64,000 nt of DNA from Entonaema liquescens (lineage: Eukaryota > Ascomycota > Sordariomycetes > Xylariales > Xylariaceae), in contig CADCSX010000002.1 in assembly GCA_902805475.1 (NCBI GenBank), positions 1,426,001 through 1,490,000 of the forward strand, in the 5' to 3' direction. The position numbers and the translations under genes are program-made. How positions within the stretch are numbered: the first letter of the stretch is position 1; each line of letters opens with the position of its first letter. The notes below the pieces were generated by a model. That model saw nothing but the letters and a program-made list of their open reading frames with translations, did not search any database and was not told the DNA's origin. Positions 11,601-23,156 of this stretch are shown in pieces.

Positions 11601-14266
11601 AGATCAGAGGAATTTAAATATTTTTATATGGAATCTAAGGGAACTCAGAAGCTAGCGCGACCCCATATGAATATTACCTATAGTCCATTGCTTTGCGTGT
11701 CAGGGATAAGCAGGACAGGGGCCTAGTATACGAGACTTACGAGTACATAAAGGGTACCCGGCGCCCTCACTAGAGGCTAGAAGCCCAAGAATCAGTAGAT
11801 CAACATACCTATCCTGACGGTCACTCCATGTAAGGCACAGATCCTGGGATTTGTCTGACATTGAGAGTGCTCGCATTTACGAACTCATTTGCATCCACGC
11901 AACCAACAATGACGCGGCCTAGGGTTACATATATTGTGTCCCTCTCCTTCAATAACTACAAGGAGTCCGAACTTACGATTGGTGAGCGACGTTGAGAATA
12001 ATGCTGTGCTACCTTTCACCACGTTCAATTTGGGAGGCCTAGTAAAACGTTGAGACTCCACCCTCTCTGACATATACGCAGATGGGAATCTTACATCTAC
12101 AGAGAAAAGTTTATTACAGGCTCCATAAGACTCACCGTGTTAATCATCGGTTGACATATAGCTTGTACCTTTTGCGGATATTGAAATAAGTCCGCGTACC
12201 TATACACTTCTATAACCCAATAGGAGGTATACTCCGTTTTCTAATGATATGGTATGAGTTAAGGAACGGCATAGCTATAACTATGTCGGTAGCCTCAATC
12301 TCATTATTCTATGAATGTACCTCTTATCGACGGCCTTCATCACAGACAATAAGAGTCTAGGCTATATACCTAGGTAGGTATGTAGGTATTAAAGATATTA
12401 CAGAGTCATCTCAGGGCGAAACTTAGGCCGTCTCGAGTTCGCCAACTTCCATAGTAACTCATGCCATCTTCTATCTTTCTATAGTGATGGCTAGTGGCTC
12501 TTGCTAGCAAGGGTCCCGACTGCATATCGAATCCCACTACACTAGCATCCTGTGAGTGAATTGGACCTATAAAGAATCCTATTATTCGAGTAGGCAATGC
12601 GCATATTAGGGTGAAAGGTCTATTTTCAGCTAATCACCCCGGTCAAGACGTAGGAGGGACGGGTACCTGATTATGTCTGGGGGACGAGCCCCACGCAGCT
12701 TGAATTAACCAGTCTTGATAAACCTATAGTGTAACACTATAGTGTATCAGTTGTAATTAATTGCGCTGTAGTCACACCATCTTCTGATCTCAAGGGCGTC
12801 AAGCACCAAGGTCTCGTGTTATGATAACATCAACTTCATAACGTTAAGACTAGTTGAATCAGGGGCAACAACAGTGTATTACATACTTGAGCAGACTACC
12901 AGGGTAGCCATTCAATATGTCACAGTTGGCTAAGTCAGAGTGCCATTCTTTCAACATGAGTTCGTTGCGGGGAAAGTCGCCCATACGACGTCTGTTGGTG
13001 CTAGGCATCTAACCTACTTATTAAACCGGAGAACTAATTCTGTATCCATTGCGACAATATTGGCTTACATGTCTTACTGCATGCGATCGTCGCTCCAAAT
13101 ACCCTTTTATCATTCTTCAACCCCTTTTCTCAGCCCCAGAGTTTTCCAGCCCTACTTAATTGATCCACTCATCATAACTAATAGGCTATCTTCCATCTGT
13201 TTACTTGCAACTATCCTTGTAAACTGCATTCGCGATATAGTTCATAGTTGGGTTTAGAATTCTCAGTAGGTCTTTTTTAATCAGCCACGAAGTCACTGCT
13301 GGAAGAAGAACAAATATTAGGTGAATATCTTAATAATTATACTGCTATAGAATAATAGGTAGGTAACTACGTACATTATCTGTTGATGATGTAGAAAGTA
13401 AAAGAGTTAGTAGTGTCTTTGGGCTGTTAGTTGATCTTGCTTGAAGTGGAGACATCCTGAGGATTCAAGCAATTTGGTTGATCGTATCTGCCCGACTTAC
13501 CGAATCTCAATTGATCCTTTCTGGGGAATGATGGATCATGACAGCGATTCTAAGTCGATCCTGTTGGGGCGAACAGCCTCACAAAAGCCGAGGCTGAATA
13601 CCTCGCATATCGTACCCTAGTCTGCATCTGTTCAATAAAGCGTCAGCAAGGTCGAATATTTTTAGCTATTTCCCTAAACCAACAACAAAGTGAGAAAAAT
13701 AAAAACCGGAAAGGAAATGATTTCCCCAGAGTACGGGCTTAGTCGCGTGTTTTTATGCTACAGATTCCGAGCCTATTCTTACCTTCCACATGCACCTTAC
13801 ATAGGTACCTATCTACCTAATGCTACCGAATGTAGGCATAGGAACCTCTTCAAAAGTTTAACACGAGATTTCGTATTTCTGAGACCAACAGCATCGGTCG
13901 CACCGGAACCAGCCACGTCGCGACGCACCTTATTGCTCCTTTAAACATAGTTGTTTGTATCGTTAATCGATTCCCTTGGGCTTTCCTTTATGCAAGCCTC
14001 CACCTGAGATCCGAATCCCTACTCTAGCTCCTAAGCATAGGAATCAACTGGGGAAATTTGAGTGAAGAAGTCTTCATGAAATAGCCTAACAGGACTTATT
14101 CCGGAAATGTTCTTGTTCATCAAAGTAGAAGTCTAATCTTGGTATAGCATTTTCATTAACATGGCACAATGTAGAGCTTCACCGCTATGGCATAGCCTTG
14201 GTAACACATCGAGATAACTTCAAGATCTATACAAGAGTACGTCCAAATATCGAACCTCAAGTCCTG
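8613..14266. other. Long gene-poor region
   Basis: About 5.7 kb in which every open frame is short and lacks recognisable domains. Composition is AT-rich with very frequent TA steps. GGTA/TACC runs occur (for example 12369-12390, 13362-13372), as does an LTR-like fragment at 11698. It resembles degraded, formerly repetitive DNA. I see no intact gene. Confidence 0.6.
11698..11819 (+). repeat. LTR-like fragment, same family as 36283-36495
   Basis: It starts TGTCAGGGATAAG and contains ATAAAGGGTACCCGGCGCCCTC, then a CTAGAAG...AGTAGATCAAC segment. The copy at 36283 has the same order: TGTCAGGGGTAAAG, ATAAAGGGTGCGCAGCGCCC, CTAGTTAGAA, AATAGATCTC. The 3' end is not well defined here and no target-site duplication could be matched. 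Confidence 0.5.
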
Positions 14267-14274
14267 TATATAAG
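14267..14274 (+). promoter_or_regulatory. TATA box of the small secreted protein gene
   Basis: TATATAAG lies 123-130 nt upstream of the ATG at 14397, followed by a CA/CT-rich leader typical of strongly expressed fungal genes. Confidence 0.55.
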
Positions 14275-14396
14275 AGTATCCGGCACCTCTTGTCAAGTCA
14301 ATTTTATTCTACATCACAGACAAGTTCACGATATCTTCTACAACCAAGTCTATCTTTCAATCAAACCTTACACTTAACCACACTCAACTCGCCAAC

Positions 14397-15057
14397 ATGC
14401 TCACCTCAGTAATTGCAGTTGTCTCTACCCTCGCCGCCTCCGTGGCCGCTGGTTCCAACCTCGCCGCCCGCGAGGTCTACGCTACCTGGCCTGGCGACCA
14501 CTTCGAGCTGAAGTGCTTCCACCCGGTAGGCAGTCTGAAAAGAGATCCCCATTGACACCGGCTAATGATGATATAGGGTGGCTGCACAGCAGTTTTCACC
14601 ATCAACGCACCTGCAGGATACGTAGGAGATGCCCCGGCATTCAGCGCCGTCTGCCGCCCTCTCTCTGCCGTATGTGATCCCAAGCCTATTTTTCCTTTTC
14701 GGTTCTTCATCGGATGTTCGGAATGCGTTCTACTTAGTAAACCTCTTCGACTTGAGGGTTACTTTACTGAAAACATCTATCCGTTTTCTAAGCTGCTCAG
14801 GCGCAAAATATCATCGCTAACTCAAGCTATAGGAACAAGGCAACGAGCCTAACTGCAGGGCCCTATCCGACATAGCTGAAGGCTCATACGTGGATTCTAT
14901 ATGGGAAGAGGCATCTGCGGACAACCTCGCCAAGGTCACGGTATACCACGTCTGGAACCAGGGAGAGACCCGATACAATGCCTCTGGCACTGTTGAGTTC
15001 CCGGCCGACTCTGAAACCTTCGAGGTGCCTGTCACGTCGCTCGTCGCTGTCTTGTAA
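14397..15057 (+). CDS. Small secreted protein with four cysteines (3 exons)
   Basis: Exons 14397-14525, 14577-14669 and 14833-15057 encode 148 residues. The first 20 or so (MLTSVIAVVSTLAASVAAGS) form a clear signal peptide. The mature chain has four Cys, in LKCFHP, GGCTAVF, AVCRPL and PNCRAL, so two disulfides are possible, plus an N-glycosylation-type NAS. Introns start GTAGGC and GTATGT and end TAG; the second (163 bp) is long for this window. I do not recognise a family. The gene stands alone, flanked by gene-poor DNA, with its own TATA box. Secreted cysteine proteins in such settings are often effector-like, but nothing in the sequence proves that role. Confidence 0.75.
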
Positions 15058-15873
15058 GATGACATATGTTGCGATACGAAAGGAGATAGGGTGTCTTAGT
15101 AGCTCGTGGCTGCTCATCCTACCAGGTATCACTGGATAACCTTGGTTCGGAACTACTGTCTCGGGATCTACCTTCTTATTCTTGTTGATTTACATTATAG
15201 ACTTGTTAGACAAACTTTATACATTACAGGTTATCGCACATGACATATGTTTTTGGATTAGTGTAGTGAATCTAGAAAGGTAACTACTATGTCCCGTAAG
15301 CAACTCTGGGTCTAAGTCGTGAATGTTGGTGATTGTGGATATTTAATAGTTTTGGAGTTTTCCATATGCCTCGTCTGTAATCCTGTCAAGATGTCAGCAG
15401 TTTACAACTTATTAGACTCGTGGAGATTTTGTCAAGGGGGTGAGGGGCAGTAGTAGACGTGACTAGAATTGTAGATACGTTAGATTTCATGACTGTCCTA
15501 GTGACTGCGTTTTATAAGAGAGGACTAACTTAAAACTGAATATCTAAGTATTCATAAATACAGAATAGTCGTCGTATTTAAATCACTCAATAAATATAAC
15601 AAGTTCGCTAGGTAGATTAGGTATTAATGAATATTAACCCCCTGAATGGGTCTAGAAGCCGAGTCACTCTTGATCCGTGCGTGCACTTATGCCTAAGTAC
15701 CTAACTAACAGCAAACAGCCAAGCTAATTCTTAGAACCCCCACGCAAGTCATGTGCCCGATGTCGCACTTTCGGGGATCAGCTGAAAGTTTATCAATCTG
15801 ATAAGATCTTGTTGCGTCGAACCCCCCTGTTAATTAAATCTTACACCAAACAACCACCTAATATCGAGGAACA
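15058..15873. other. Intergenic, ferric reductase upstream region
   Basis: AT-rich spacer with no gene. Its last 100 bases hold the SREA-like site and the presumed leader of the ferric reductase. Confidence 0.5.
15796..15804 (+). promoter_or_regulatory. SREA-type iron-responsive GATA site
   Basis: ATCTGATAA fits the ATCWGATAA consensus of the fungal iron repressor SREA/SRE. It lies about 70 nt upstream of the ferric reductase ATG at 15874. The match and its position are seen in the sequence; repression by iron is inference. Confidence 0.6.
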
Positions 15874-17814
15874 ATGTCCGTCAACCAAGTTGATAGGGAC
15901 TGGCTCCTCGATATCTTCAGGGACAGTCTGAGGACATCGCGTCTCCATCATGGCTTAGACGACTTTTCTGCTTCTTTTAACGATACTCCTCCGGTGAAAG
16001 ATGTTCCGAACGATCCCGAAAGGCTCCAGTATTTACGAGACCTAATTGCCTATATCCTCGACGGTCGCACTTTTGTCTATACCTACAACATCGTTTTATT
16101 AGTAGTGCTTTTGATATTTACTTTGCTTCATATAAATGAGAGGATACGAGAGAAGTCCAAATGGCGAAAATTAGAACAAGACTCCACTGCGGCTTCAGAG
16201 CCGCTTAGAAAGACGGCCGACGATTCCGAGGTTGCGAACGAGGCCGAGTCTTCTTCTAGTAGTACTCTAGAAGGCTCTTTGTCATCTCAAATTACACTTA
16301 AAGCTGTTGATACCGATGTTGAGAGGCAACCTCTTCTTGGGTCTAGACGTCGCCAATCTCCTTCAGTGGGATCAGGGAGTCGTGTCATTAGGCGTTTGCA
16401 GTCCCTGTTAATGTACCAACCTCGCCCGATCCCATTAATCAATCGGACCTTACCATCAAATGGGACCTCTCTCTTCGTTCTGGCCTTTATAGGTCTTAAT
16501 ATTTTCTATCACTTCTACAAGGTCCCCTTAGATCCGCAGTACTTTTTTGCCTTTGCCGACCGAGCTGGTGTAATATTCATCGTCAATTTACCGCTTCTCT
16601 ACCTCCTTGGCGCGAAAAACCAGCCCCTCAGGCTTCTCACGGGCCACTCATATGAAGCCCTCAACATATACCATCGTCGCGTCGGCGAGCTGATGTGCTT
16701 CGAAGCGGTAGTTCACTTCTTTGGGATGCTTCTTTGGCGGCTTGTCCTTGAGCCACAATGGCTAAGGAGTGGCACCTTCTACGCCTATATCACCCACCCT
16801 TTATGTCTCTGGGGTATCGGTGCATGGGTATCATATGAGACGTTATACTTTACCTCACTGGGAAGTTTTCGGCAGAGGTGGTATGAGCTCTTCTTGGCTT
16901 CTCACGTATTCTTACAAGCCGCGGCCCTCGCGTTTGTATATATGCATTTCTTCACGAGCCGCCCATATGTACTTACATGTTTAGCTATTTTCCTCATCGA
17001 CAGACTCGTTTGGCGTTTGTGGATGAAGTCCGCAAAGTTTACAGCAGACTTAGCAGTATTGGAGGATGATCAGACGTTGCTACTGTCCGTGGATTGGGAC
17101 GTCCCTACGTCTAAAGCTCGGGGATGTCTTAGTTCCTTAGGACAAAGCATCCGGCATGGCTGGCGTCCAGCTGATCATGTATTCATTTCGGTCCCGGTAC
17201 TTGGACGTAGCCATGCTCTCCAGGCTCATCCGTTTACCATCGCGTCCGCCGCACCCGAGGCGGATCCTGCAGGCTTACCAAGCCATGCTTGGTTAAGTTT
17301 GTTAATTCGAGTACAATCTGGTTTTACTTCTGATCTTCTAAAGCATGCACGCTTGAACTCCAGGGTCGCTGTTCGCTTAGATGGACCCTATGGATCACAG
17401 GATCCCCTTAATATGCTGAGGTCATGTCCGAATGCTGTTCTTGTCGCTGGCGGATCTGGCATTGCGGTCGTCTTCCCCATGGCATGGGATCTGGCTACAA
17501 GTCATCGCGGAAAGAGGCTGGTTCATCTCATCTGGGTGATACACTCGCAAGCCCAGCGTTCCTGGGTTCCAGAAGAGAGAATAGCTGAGCTACAGAAGCT
17601 TGGAGTCCACGTAACTATCCCCGAGCCGACAATCGAGGCGGGTCGACCTGATATTCCTGGCTATGTTTCTGACTTGACCGCTGCCTCTGAGGGTAGAATT
17701 GGATTTGTGGTCTCTGGGCCCGATGGTCTGAATAGGACTGCGAGGAATGCTTGTGCTGATGCCGTCAAATTAGGGGCTGATATTGAACTTCGGGTAGAGA
17801 AGTTCGGTTGGTAA
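15874..17814 (+). CDS. Ferric/cupric reductase transmembrane protein (FRE family)
   Basis: Intronless, 646 residues. It should move electrons from cytosolic NADPH through FAD and two b-type hemes to reduce metal chelates outside the membrane. Membrane segments lie near residues 72-86, 198-213, 230-246, 270-292, 302-325, 340-360 and 363-378. Four heme-ligand His occur in two pairs 14 residues apart: H267/H281 (YHRRVGE...VVHFF) and H344/H358 (SHVFLQ...YMHFF). The FAD motif HPFT is at 452-455, GPYG at 504-507 and the nucleotide loop GGSGI at 526-530. A Ser/Glu-rich cytosolic insert occupies about 98-170. An SREA-like site about 70 nt upstream suggests iron control. Confidence 0.9.
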   Translation: MSVNQVDRDWLLDIFRDSLRTSRLHHGLDDFSASFNDTPPVKDVPNDPERLQYLRDLIAYILDGRTFVYTYNIVLLVVLLIFTLLHINERIREKSKWRKLEQDSTAASEPLRKTADDSEVANEAESSSSSTLEGSLSSQITLKAVDTDVERQPLLGSRRRQSPSVGSGSRVIRRLQSLLMYQPRPIPLINRTLPSNGTSLFVLAFIGLNIFYHFYKVPLDPQYFFAFADRAGVIFIVNLPLLYLLGAKNQPLRLLTGHSYEALNIYHRRVGELMCFEAVVHFFGMLLWRLVLEPQWLRSGTFYAYITHPLCLWGIGAWVSYETLYFTSLGSFRQRWYELFLASHVFLQAAALAFVYMHFFTSRPYVLTCLAIFLIDRLVWRLWMKSAKFTADLAVLEDDQTLLLSVDWDVPTSKARGCLSSLGQSIRHGWRPADHVFISVPVLGRSHALQAHPFTIASAAPEADPAGLPSHAWLSLLIRVQSGFTSDLLKHARLNSRVAVRLDGPYGSQDPLNMLRSCPNAVLVAGGSGIAVVFPMAWDLATSHRGKRLVHLIWVIHSQAQRSWVPEERIAELQKLGVHVTIPEPTIEAGRPDIPGYVSDLTAASEGRIGFVVSGPDGLNRTARNACADAVKLGADIELRVEKFGW

Positions 17815-18720
17815 AGAGCGGGGTCAAGATCTGAGAGACTGATGAAGGGCGTTTCATGATTATACGCGAAATCTGCTGCATAGAATGATACACCTGGTAA
17901 CGACTATGTCATGGTTGCATTTTTGGATGGTCTAGGTATTTAGACTGGGTACATGTGAGCGTATGTGTTATGTTTTTATGTAGATCCCCTTTTGATTTGT
18001 GGAATTGCTTGTATTTTAATCAAGGGCACAAAGCCGTGCATGGTGGTTGAGCAGGAGTATTGATACCTGGCTATAACTGAGAAATTTTATTATCATTACC
18101 ACATCATGGCTTCAAATCGTGATGAGATTGGTGAGTATGCCTTAAATGATAATATTGATGTATGTGGTTAGGTTAATGGGAATATTTACTACGAGTCTCA
18201 TTCCAACCCGACTCGATGTTTTAAGTTTTGGTTCATTCCCCGAAACGCTAGAGTTTGTCAGTAGCTATATCTAGAGCATCTCACCATGATAGGTTCCTCT
18301 CTGTCTCTAGGAGTGAACTTTTTTTTTTTTTTTTTATATATATATAGATATGTTATTGTATTATCGTTTCTCCTTCTGCTAACTATGTTCGGGACCTGCT
18401 GGCGGAGCCATCCGACTCCTATACAGAAGGTATAAGAGACCATTATCTAGATATGAGAAACGCGTTTGAGCTTGAATCATATCCGTCCACTGTTGACTCA
18501 ATGGTCGACATTCACGTAACGCGTATGAAAATGAGGCGTGCTAGCTGAACTGTGATCCGTGCATCGACATGGATAGACGCGAAGTTGCGGTCTGTCCGCG
18601 TCAATCGCATCGTCCATTTTGGGAATTGACATCATATTTCTTTCGAGTAATCAAAGCATTAAAACTGTCGTCGTCCTCTACGTTTTATCTAATGTCAATT
18701 TTATTTGTCTTGTGACAGAT
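17815..18720. other. Intergenic region with T tract
   Basis: No gene seen. A poly(T) run followed by TATATATATA lies at about 18319-18348. Confidence 0.5.
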
Positions 18721-20521
18721 ATGGTGTACGCAGAAACGATGGCAGAAAGCAACCAAGTAGAGGTCAAGAAATCGACCGTGAACGGAGCCGGGCGCGGCCT
18801 CTTCGCCTGCCAAGACTTTGCTCCGGGTGACCTAGTCCTGCTCCTGGAACAGCCGCTTCTTGCCGAGCTCGACACGGATCGTATGGAAGATACTTGCGGC
18901 TGGTGCTTCCAGCGCGGTGCTACGGACCCGATGGAGCGCATGCAGGCGGCGTCCATGGGGTTACCGAACGGACTTATCGAGATTAAGAAATGTACTCGCT
19001 GCCGCCGGGTAGGGTACTGCTCTAGGAAGTGCCAGAGTAAGGCTTGGAAGCGCGAGCATAAGTACGAGTGCCATGTCCTGGCTCCGAGCACTCGTCCAGA
19101 CTGTATGTAACCAATATTTTCATTTTTTCCCGTATAATCTGAAGTAAATACTGATTTCCGCCATTAAGTGCCTATGGGCGTACGTGCCGTGATCAAGCTC
19201 CTCGGCCGTTTGAGGGATAGCACTGGCAGTGAAAAGGAGCAGATCCTTGACATCTTAAAGTTTTGGCCGGCAGCTAGAGATGACAGCCATCTCGAAGATA
19301 TTCGTCGGTTAGATAAAGAGAAGTTCGACGACTTCCATATGCTTGCCAACGCAGCTTGGACTTACGCAGGCAAACCTTCTATCGACGGTCTCGATACTGA
19401 GGCTGTTGCTAGAGACCTCATGTTTAATGTGAGTTTCTAAGACTATAGTATGGACTAATAGAAATTAGAACTGACATTTATTTGGGTAGGTTATGTATAA
19501 TACTTTTCAGATAGGCTCCCCGCTCGATGTTGGCCACTATGGTCGTGGGTTTGACCCTTTGATATGCAGCGCGAACCATTCCTGCGACCCGAACGTGGCA
19601 CGCGTCTGCAACCAGCCAAGCACGGTGCTACGTGCGCTGAAGCCCATTAAAAAAGGCGAAGAGATATTTATGTCATATACAGAGACAACAAATCCATTTT
19701 GGTTACGACATGCGCATCTTAAGGAAGCCTACTATTTCACTTGCCAATGTTCCAAGTGTATACGATTTCCGGTCTCCCCTGAAGATACGTTCGCAAAGCC
19801 GCCGCGGGAGCTGTCTGAAAAGTATTGCGAGGTGGCAGATGGATTGGTGAAGCGCCACAGAGCGGACCTGGCGAAGTTTTTAGTTGGAACCGATGAATCC
19901 AGAGCGCAACTCAGACTCGCTGCGATGCAGGCGTTTGTTTTCGACGTGTCCGAGAACGACTACTCTACGGAACAAGATCTTAAAGAAGCTCTGCATCTAT
20001 GCATCGAATCAGGAATGTGGACTTGGGTGCGGCAGCCTGTGCCTGAGCTTTGCCGTCGATTATTCGGTGTACACATGGAGTCTGGCAGTCTTTACAAATC
20101 ACTCAAGTTAGGGTTAAAGCTTCTTGTCGAGATAATGCCCAATATTTCTCCGCAACCTTTCTGCCCAGAACGGTTGATTCTTACTGAGACTATAGCAGTA
20201 ATGTGCAGTGTTCTTATAGGCCCAGTGCATCCACAGGCAGAAAGCGAACTTGCTAAATATGGACTGGAAGCACGCATTATCTTCTGGGGCTTAATGCTTG
20301 AATTGTACAAGTATATCCCTCTGATGTACGGCTGGGATTCACCGTTTGGTAGGTTTGTTAAGAATTACTATGAGCAGGCTAAAGCCCGCGAGTGTATCAG
20401 CCAAGTCGAAATCAAGAAAGAAGTTGTAGAGGCTTGGCCGAAGGTACAGAAATTCTTAAAGGATATAGATATCTTGAAGTTATGCGACGAAAGGGAGGAC
20501 GCAGGTTGTGCAGTGATGTAA
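18721..20521 (+). CDS. SET domain protein with MYND zinc finger (SMYD-like, 3 exons)
   Basis: Exons 18721-19102, 19169-19428 and 19490-20521 give 557 residues; a second Met at 18739 is an alternative start. The layout is that of SMYD-type lysine methyltransferases. A split SET domain begins VKKSTVNGAGRGLFA. The MYND finger follows, with the cysteine pattern CGWC...CTRCRRVGYCSRKCQ...HKYEC. The SET core has SANHSCDPNVAR and GEEIFMSYTE, and a post-SET Cys cluster reads CQCSKC. Introns are GTATGT...AAG and GTGAGT...TAG and keep the frame. The C-terminal 300 residues are helical-looking without a known motif. Substrate is unknown. Confidence 0.88.
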
Positions 20522-20989
20522 AAGCGCGAACTCGGCTTATACGACTTTGAAATAGAATCAGGTTTACGGTGGTTAGAGGTTTGGGTTAGATCTTCTAGTT
20601 TGAATTCGTGGGATATTTCACAAGGGGCGAGATTCATGGTTTAACCGGAACATCAGATGTTTAAATCATGTCTTTAAACTGTGGGTTCCATGGACGTGGA
20701 AATCGAGATATAGCGAAGATTGCGACTTATATATTGTAGAAAGGTAATCCGAGAATATCTCCAGGGGCTGCGCGTGTTTAACCATAAGGCTCGACATAAG
20801 TCGTCTGCTTTTCAAGACGGCATGATTTGGTATACCCGAATATGAGATATATACAAAAAATTCCAAGTTCCGTGGGTTAATCCTAACCGTGCCGCCGGAA
20901 TACGCACTGATCAATGTACACCGTTACACTCTCGCGTGGGCATCATGCAGCTCATGTTGATGTCGATATGTCGATCGTGATCAGCAACT
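20522..20989. other. Short convergent spacer
   Basis: Lies between the SET gene and the Mpv17-like gene. No gene seen. Confidence 0.5.
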
Positions 20990-21589
20990 CTAAACTCTGG
21001 AGGCGACGAGACTCATGTAAATCCCCCACAACAGTCCCACAAAATTGAGGAAGACGATCCGTCGTTCCACCGGCACGCAGCTAAAGCTGATGATGGAGGC
21101 GAAAGGCCAGATCTTATATCCGGCAACAATAACGGGGATCGTCTCTGTCCTGATGTTCTGCATGATCTGGGCTAAGGGCTGATTCTTCAGAATACCCATG
21201 AGTATGAAGAATGCGACCGTGTTGAAAATCGCACCCAGTGTGATACAGTCGATGAACCATTTGGCGAACGTGTTGCGCAAGTTCAACTTAGGTTTCTGCT
21301 CTTCTATAGTTCCTCGTGCTCTCACATCTTCGCCGTCTATGCCCTGTTTTTCAATGTCGCCAATGGATTTCTTTCGTTCATATGCTGGAAAGCTACGTTC
21401 CAGCAATTGTTGCCACATATAATTTGGAGGGGCAGTAATGAAGGTGACGGCAACGAAACGGAGGAAATTGGCGAAATCGAAAGTAAAGGGGCGCCCGTCT
21501 CGGTAGGCTTCGAGGAATTGCGCGAGAATATTGGATGCGCTAGATAAACCAGCCGCGGCCAGCGTGGCTTTAGTCATAGGAGAAGGCAT
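20990..21589 (-). CDS. Mpv17/PMP22 family membrane protein
   Basis: Intronless, 199 residues. The family sits in the peroxisomal or inner mitochondrial membrane and is thought to affect permeability. Four hydrophobic stretches are visible: residues about 7-25, 42-62, 115-135 and 150-195. The C-terminal family signature is present as VAGYKIWPFASIISFSCVPV, then ERRIVFLNFVGLLWGIYMS. The middle loop (about 70-100) is charged. The ATG at 21589 opens with the PSPMTKATLAAAGLSSASN segment expected at the N-terminus. Confidence 0.85.
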   Translation of the reverse strand: MPSPMTKATLAAAGLSSASNILAQFLEAYRDGRPFTFDFANFLRFVAVTFITAPPNYMWQQLLERSFPAYERKKSIGDIEKQGIDGEDVRARGTIEEQKPKLNLRNTFAKWFIDCITLGAIFNTVAFFILMGILKNQPLAQIMQNIRTETIPVIVAGYKIWPFASIISFSCVPVERRIVFLNFVGLLWGIYMSLVASRV

Positions 21590-23156
21590 TTTATTAATCT
21601 GTTTGTTGTTTAGATGCTTTCAATCGGGACGAAGAGGATATGATGTAGAGGATAAGGATGAGGATGAAGATGGTGATGAAGCGCAAGAGGTAGACGAAGA
21701 GGTAGACGTAAAGGAATGATGTCTTTGCATTGAAGAATTGGATGAATTCGACATCGGTTGAAATTCACGGAGATCTAGGGGCAGCGATCCAGAGACAACG
21801 ATGTATTGTGTGGATGCTATGTGGTACGGGAATTTATGGATTTCTTATTAAAATGTGACGAGTCGGTCGAGATCGTCGCTCTCATATGTACGCATTAATT
21901 ACATGCATTCGATATCTCTCTCAATTCTCGGGGTAGTAAAGTACCAGTACTTCATACTTCATGTAAGCTCGTCCTAAAATTGAAGTGTTTAAAATATAGT
22001 GAGATGGCTAGAATATCGTACTAAATCTTGGTTAGATTGACTTGAATTATTTTTTAATCCATTGGAAAAATGGGCATTGTTGAAAAAAGCATAAAAAGAA
22101 ACGTCAAAAAGTCAAAAAGAAGAGCTTCATGTACGATGTCGTAACTCCTTTAATGTAACTGATGGGTGGATCTTGCATGTACAGGTTCAGATGACGCGAC
22201 TGCTGGACCCAGATTGACTTTTCCGTGTCTTAATCTTGACGCTATGTAACGTGTTATGAATATAAAAGGAGTATACTCTTAAGGGTTATCCTTTTAAGCA
22301 GTGTAGTACTACACGTATAAGCTCAGAATGAATACCTACTTACCTATCCATTAGGCTTGCTGCCTATGAAATTCTGGTTCCTCCAACTGGTAACTCAGTT
22401 CCATCATCATCACCAGGTTACAAGGTATCTAGGTAGGTGGTTACCTATCTGTTGTTGATAGATTATTATACCTCCATCCGTATTACCTAAATATTTTCTT
22501 GAGCTCGCTATTTCTTACCTTATTGAATCATCAATAAACTATACGCTATTATCTAGATAGGTATGTGTTTGACACCAATGGCGCCTAAATATGTGACACG
22601 ATACAACCAGCTTATTGCTCATCTGACGGGTTTTGAGACCTTCCCTGCCTAGATCTAGGCCCCGCCTCCCATCTGTTCCCCAACGTCCTATTAAGATAAG
22701 GCGGTTCTGCCTTGTCAGAGTAGGCTGTGCCATCCACTACCGTGTCCCTATTTTGGTTAAGAGAAGTAATGGGATCCGATGACTCACCTTAACCCGATAA
22801 TCCTTAGTATCTAAACCAATCGTCTTACACGCCTCGAAGCCGGGGGAGCCGGGGGTATGGCATCAAAAACGACATCGCTTTCGATGACTCCCTCATAAGT
22901 AGCCTAATACTGGGCCATCTTATATAATTCACACATCTAAAAGTAGACTTTATAAATGACTTTCTTCTTCTCTTAGCTTCTTTCTTTCTCTATCTCTATA
23001 CATCTTTACCGAGAAAACTCACCCTACCAGCGCCCTGCGCGTGGCATCCATTACGTCCTTAACCCCCGTGACATTGCTTTTGCGTTACGCGTCTCCAAGT
23101 TCTACATTATTGCTATAAATCAAAATCACTATAAAAACACTTATAAACCACTCATC
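21590..23156. other. Divergent intergenic region
   Basis: 1.6 kb between two divergent genes. Contains a TATCTAGGTAGGTGGTTACCTA run near 22425 and a CT-rich leader at 22960-23010 ahead of the gene at 23157. No gene seen. Confidence 0.5.

Noticed and set aside
12940..13257. 105-codon plus-strand open frame
   Set aside because: No motif, no promoter or splice signals, and surroundings full of stops and TA-rich decay.
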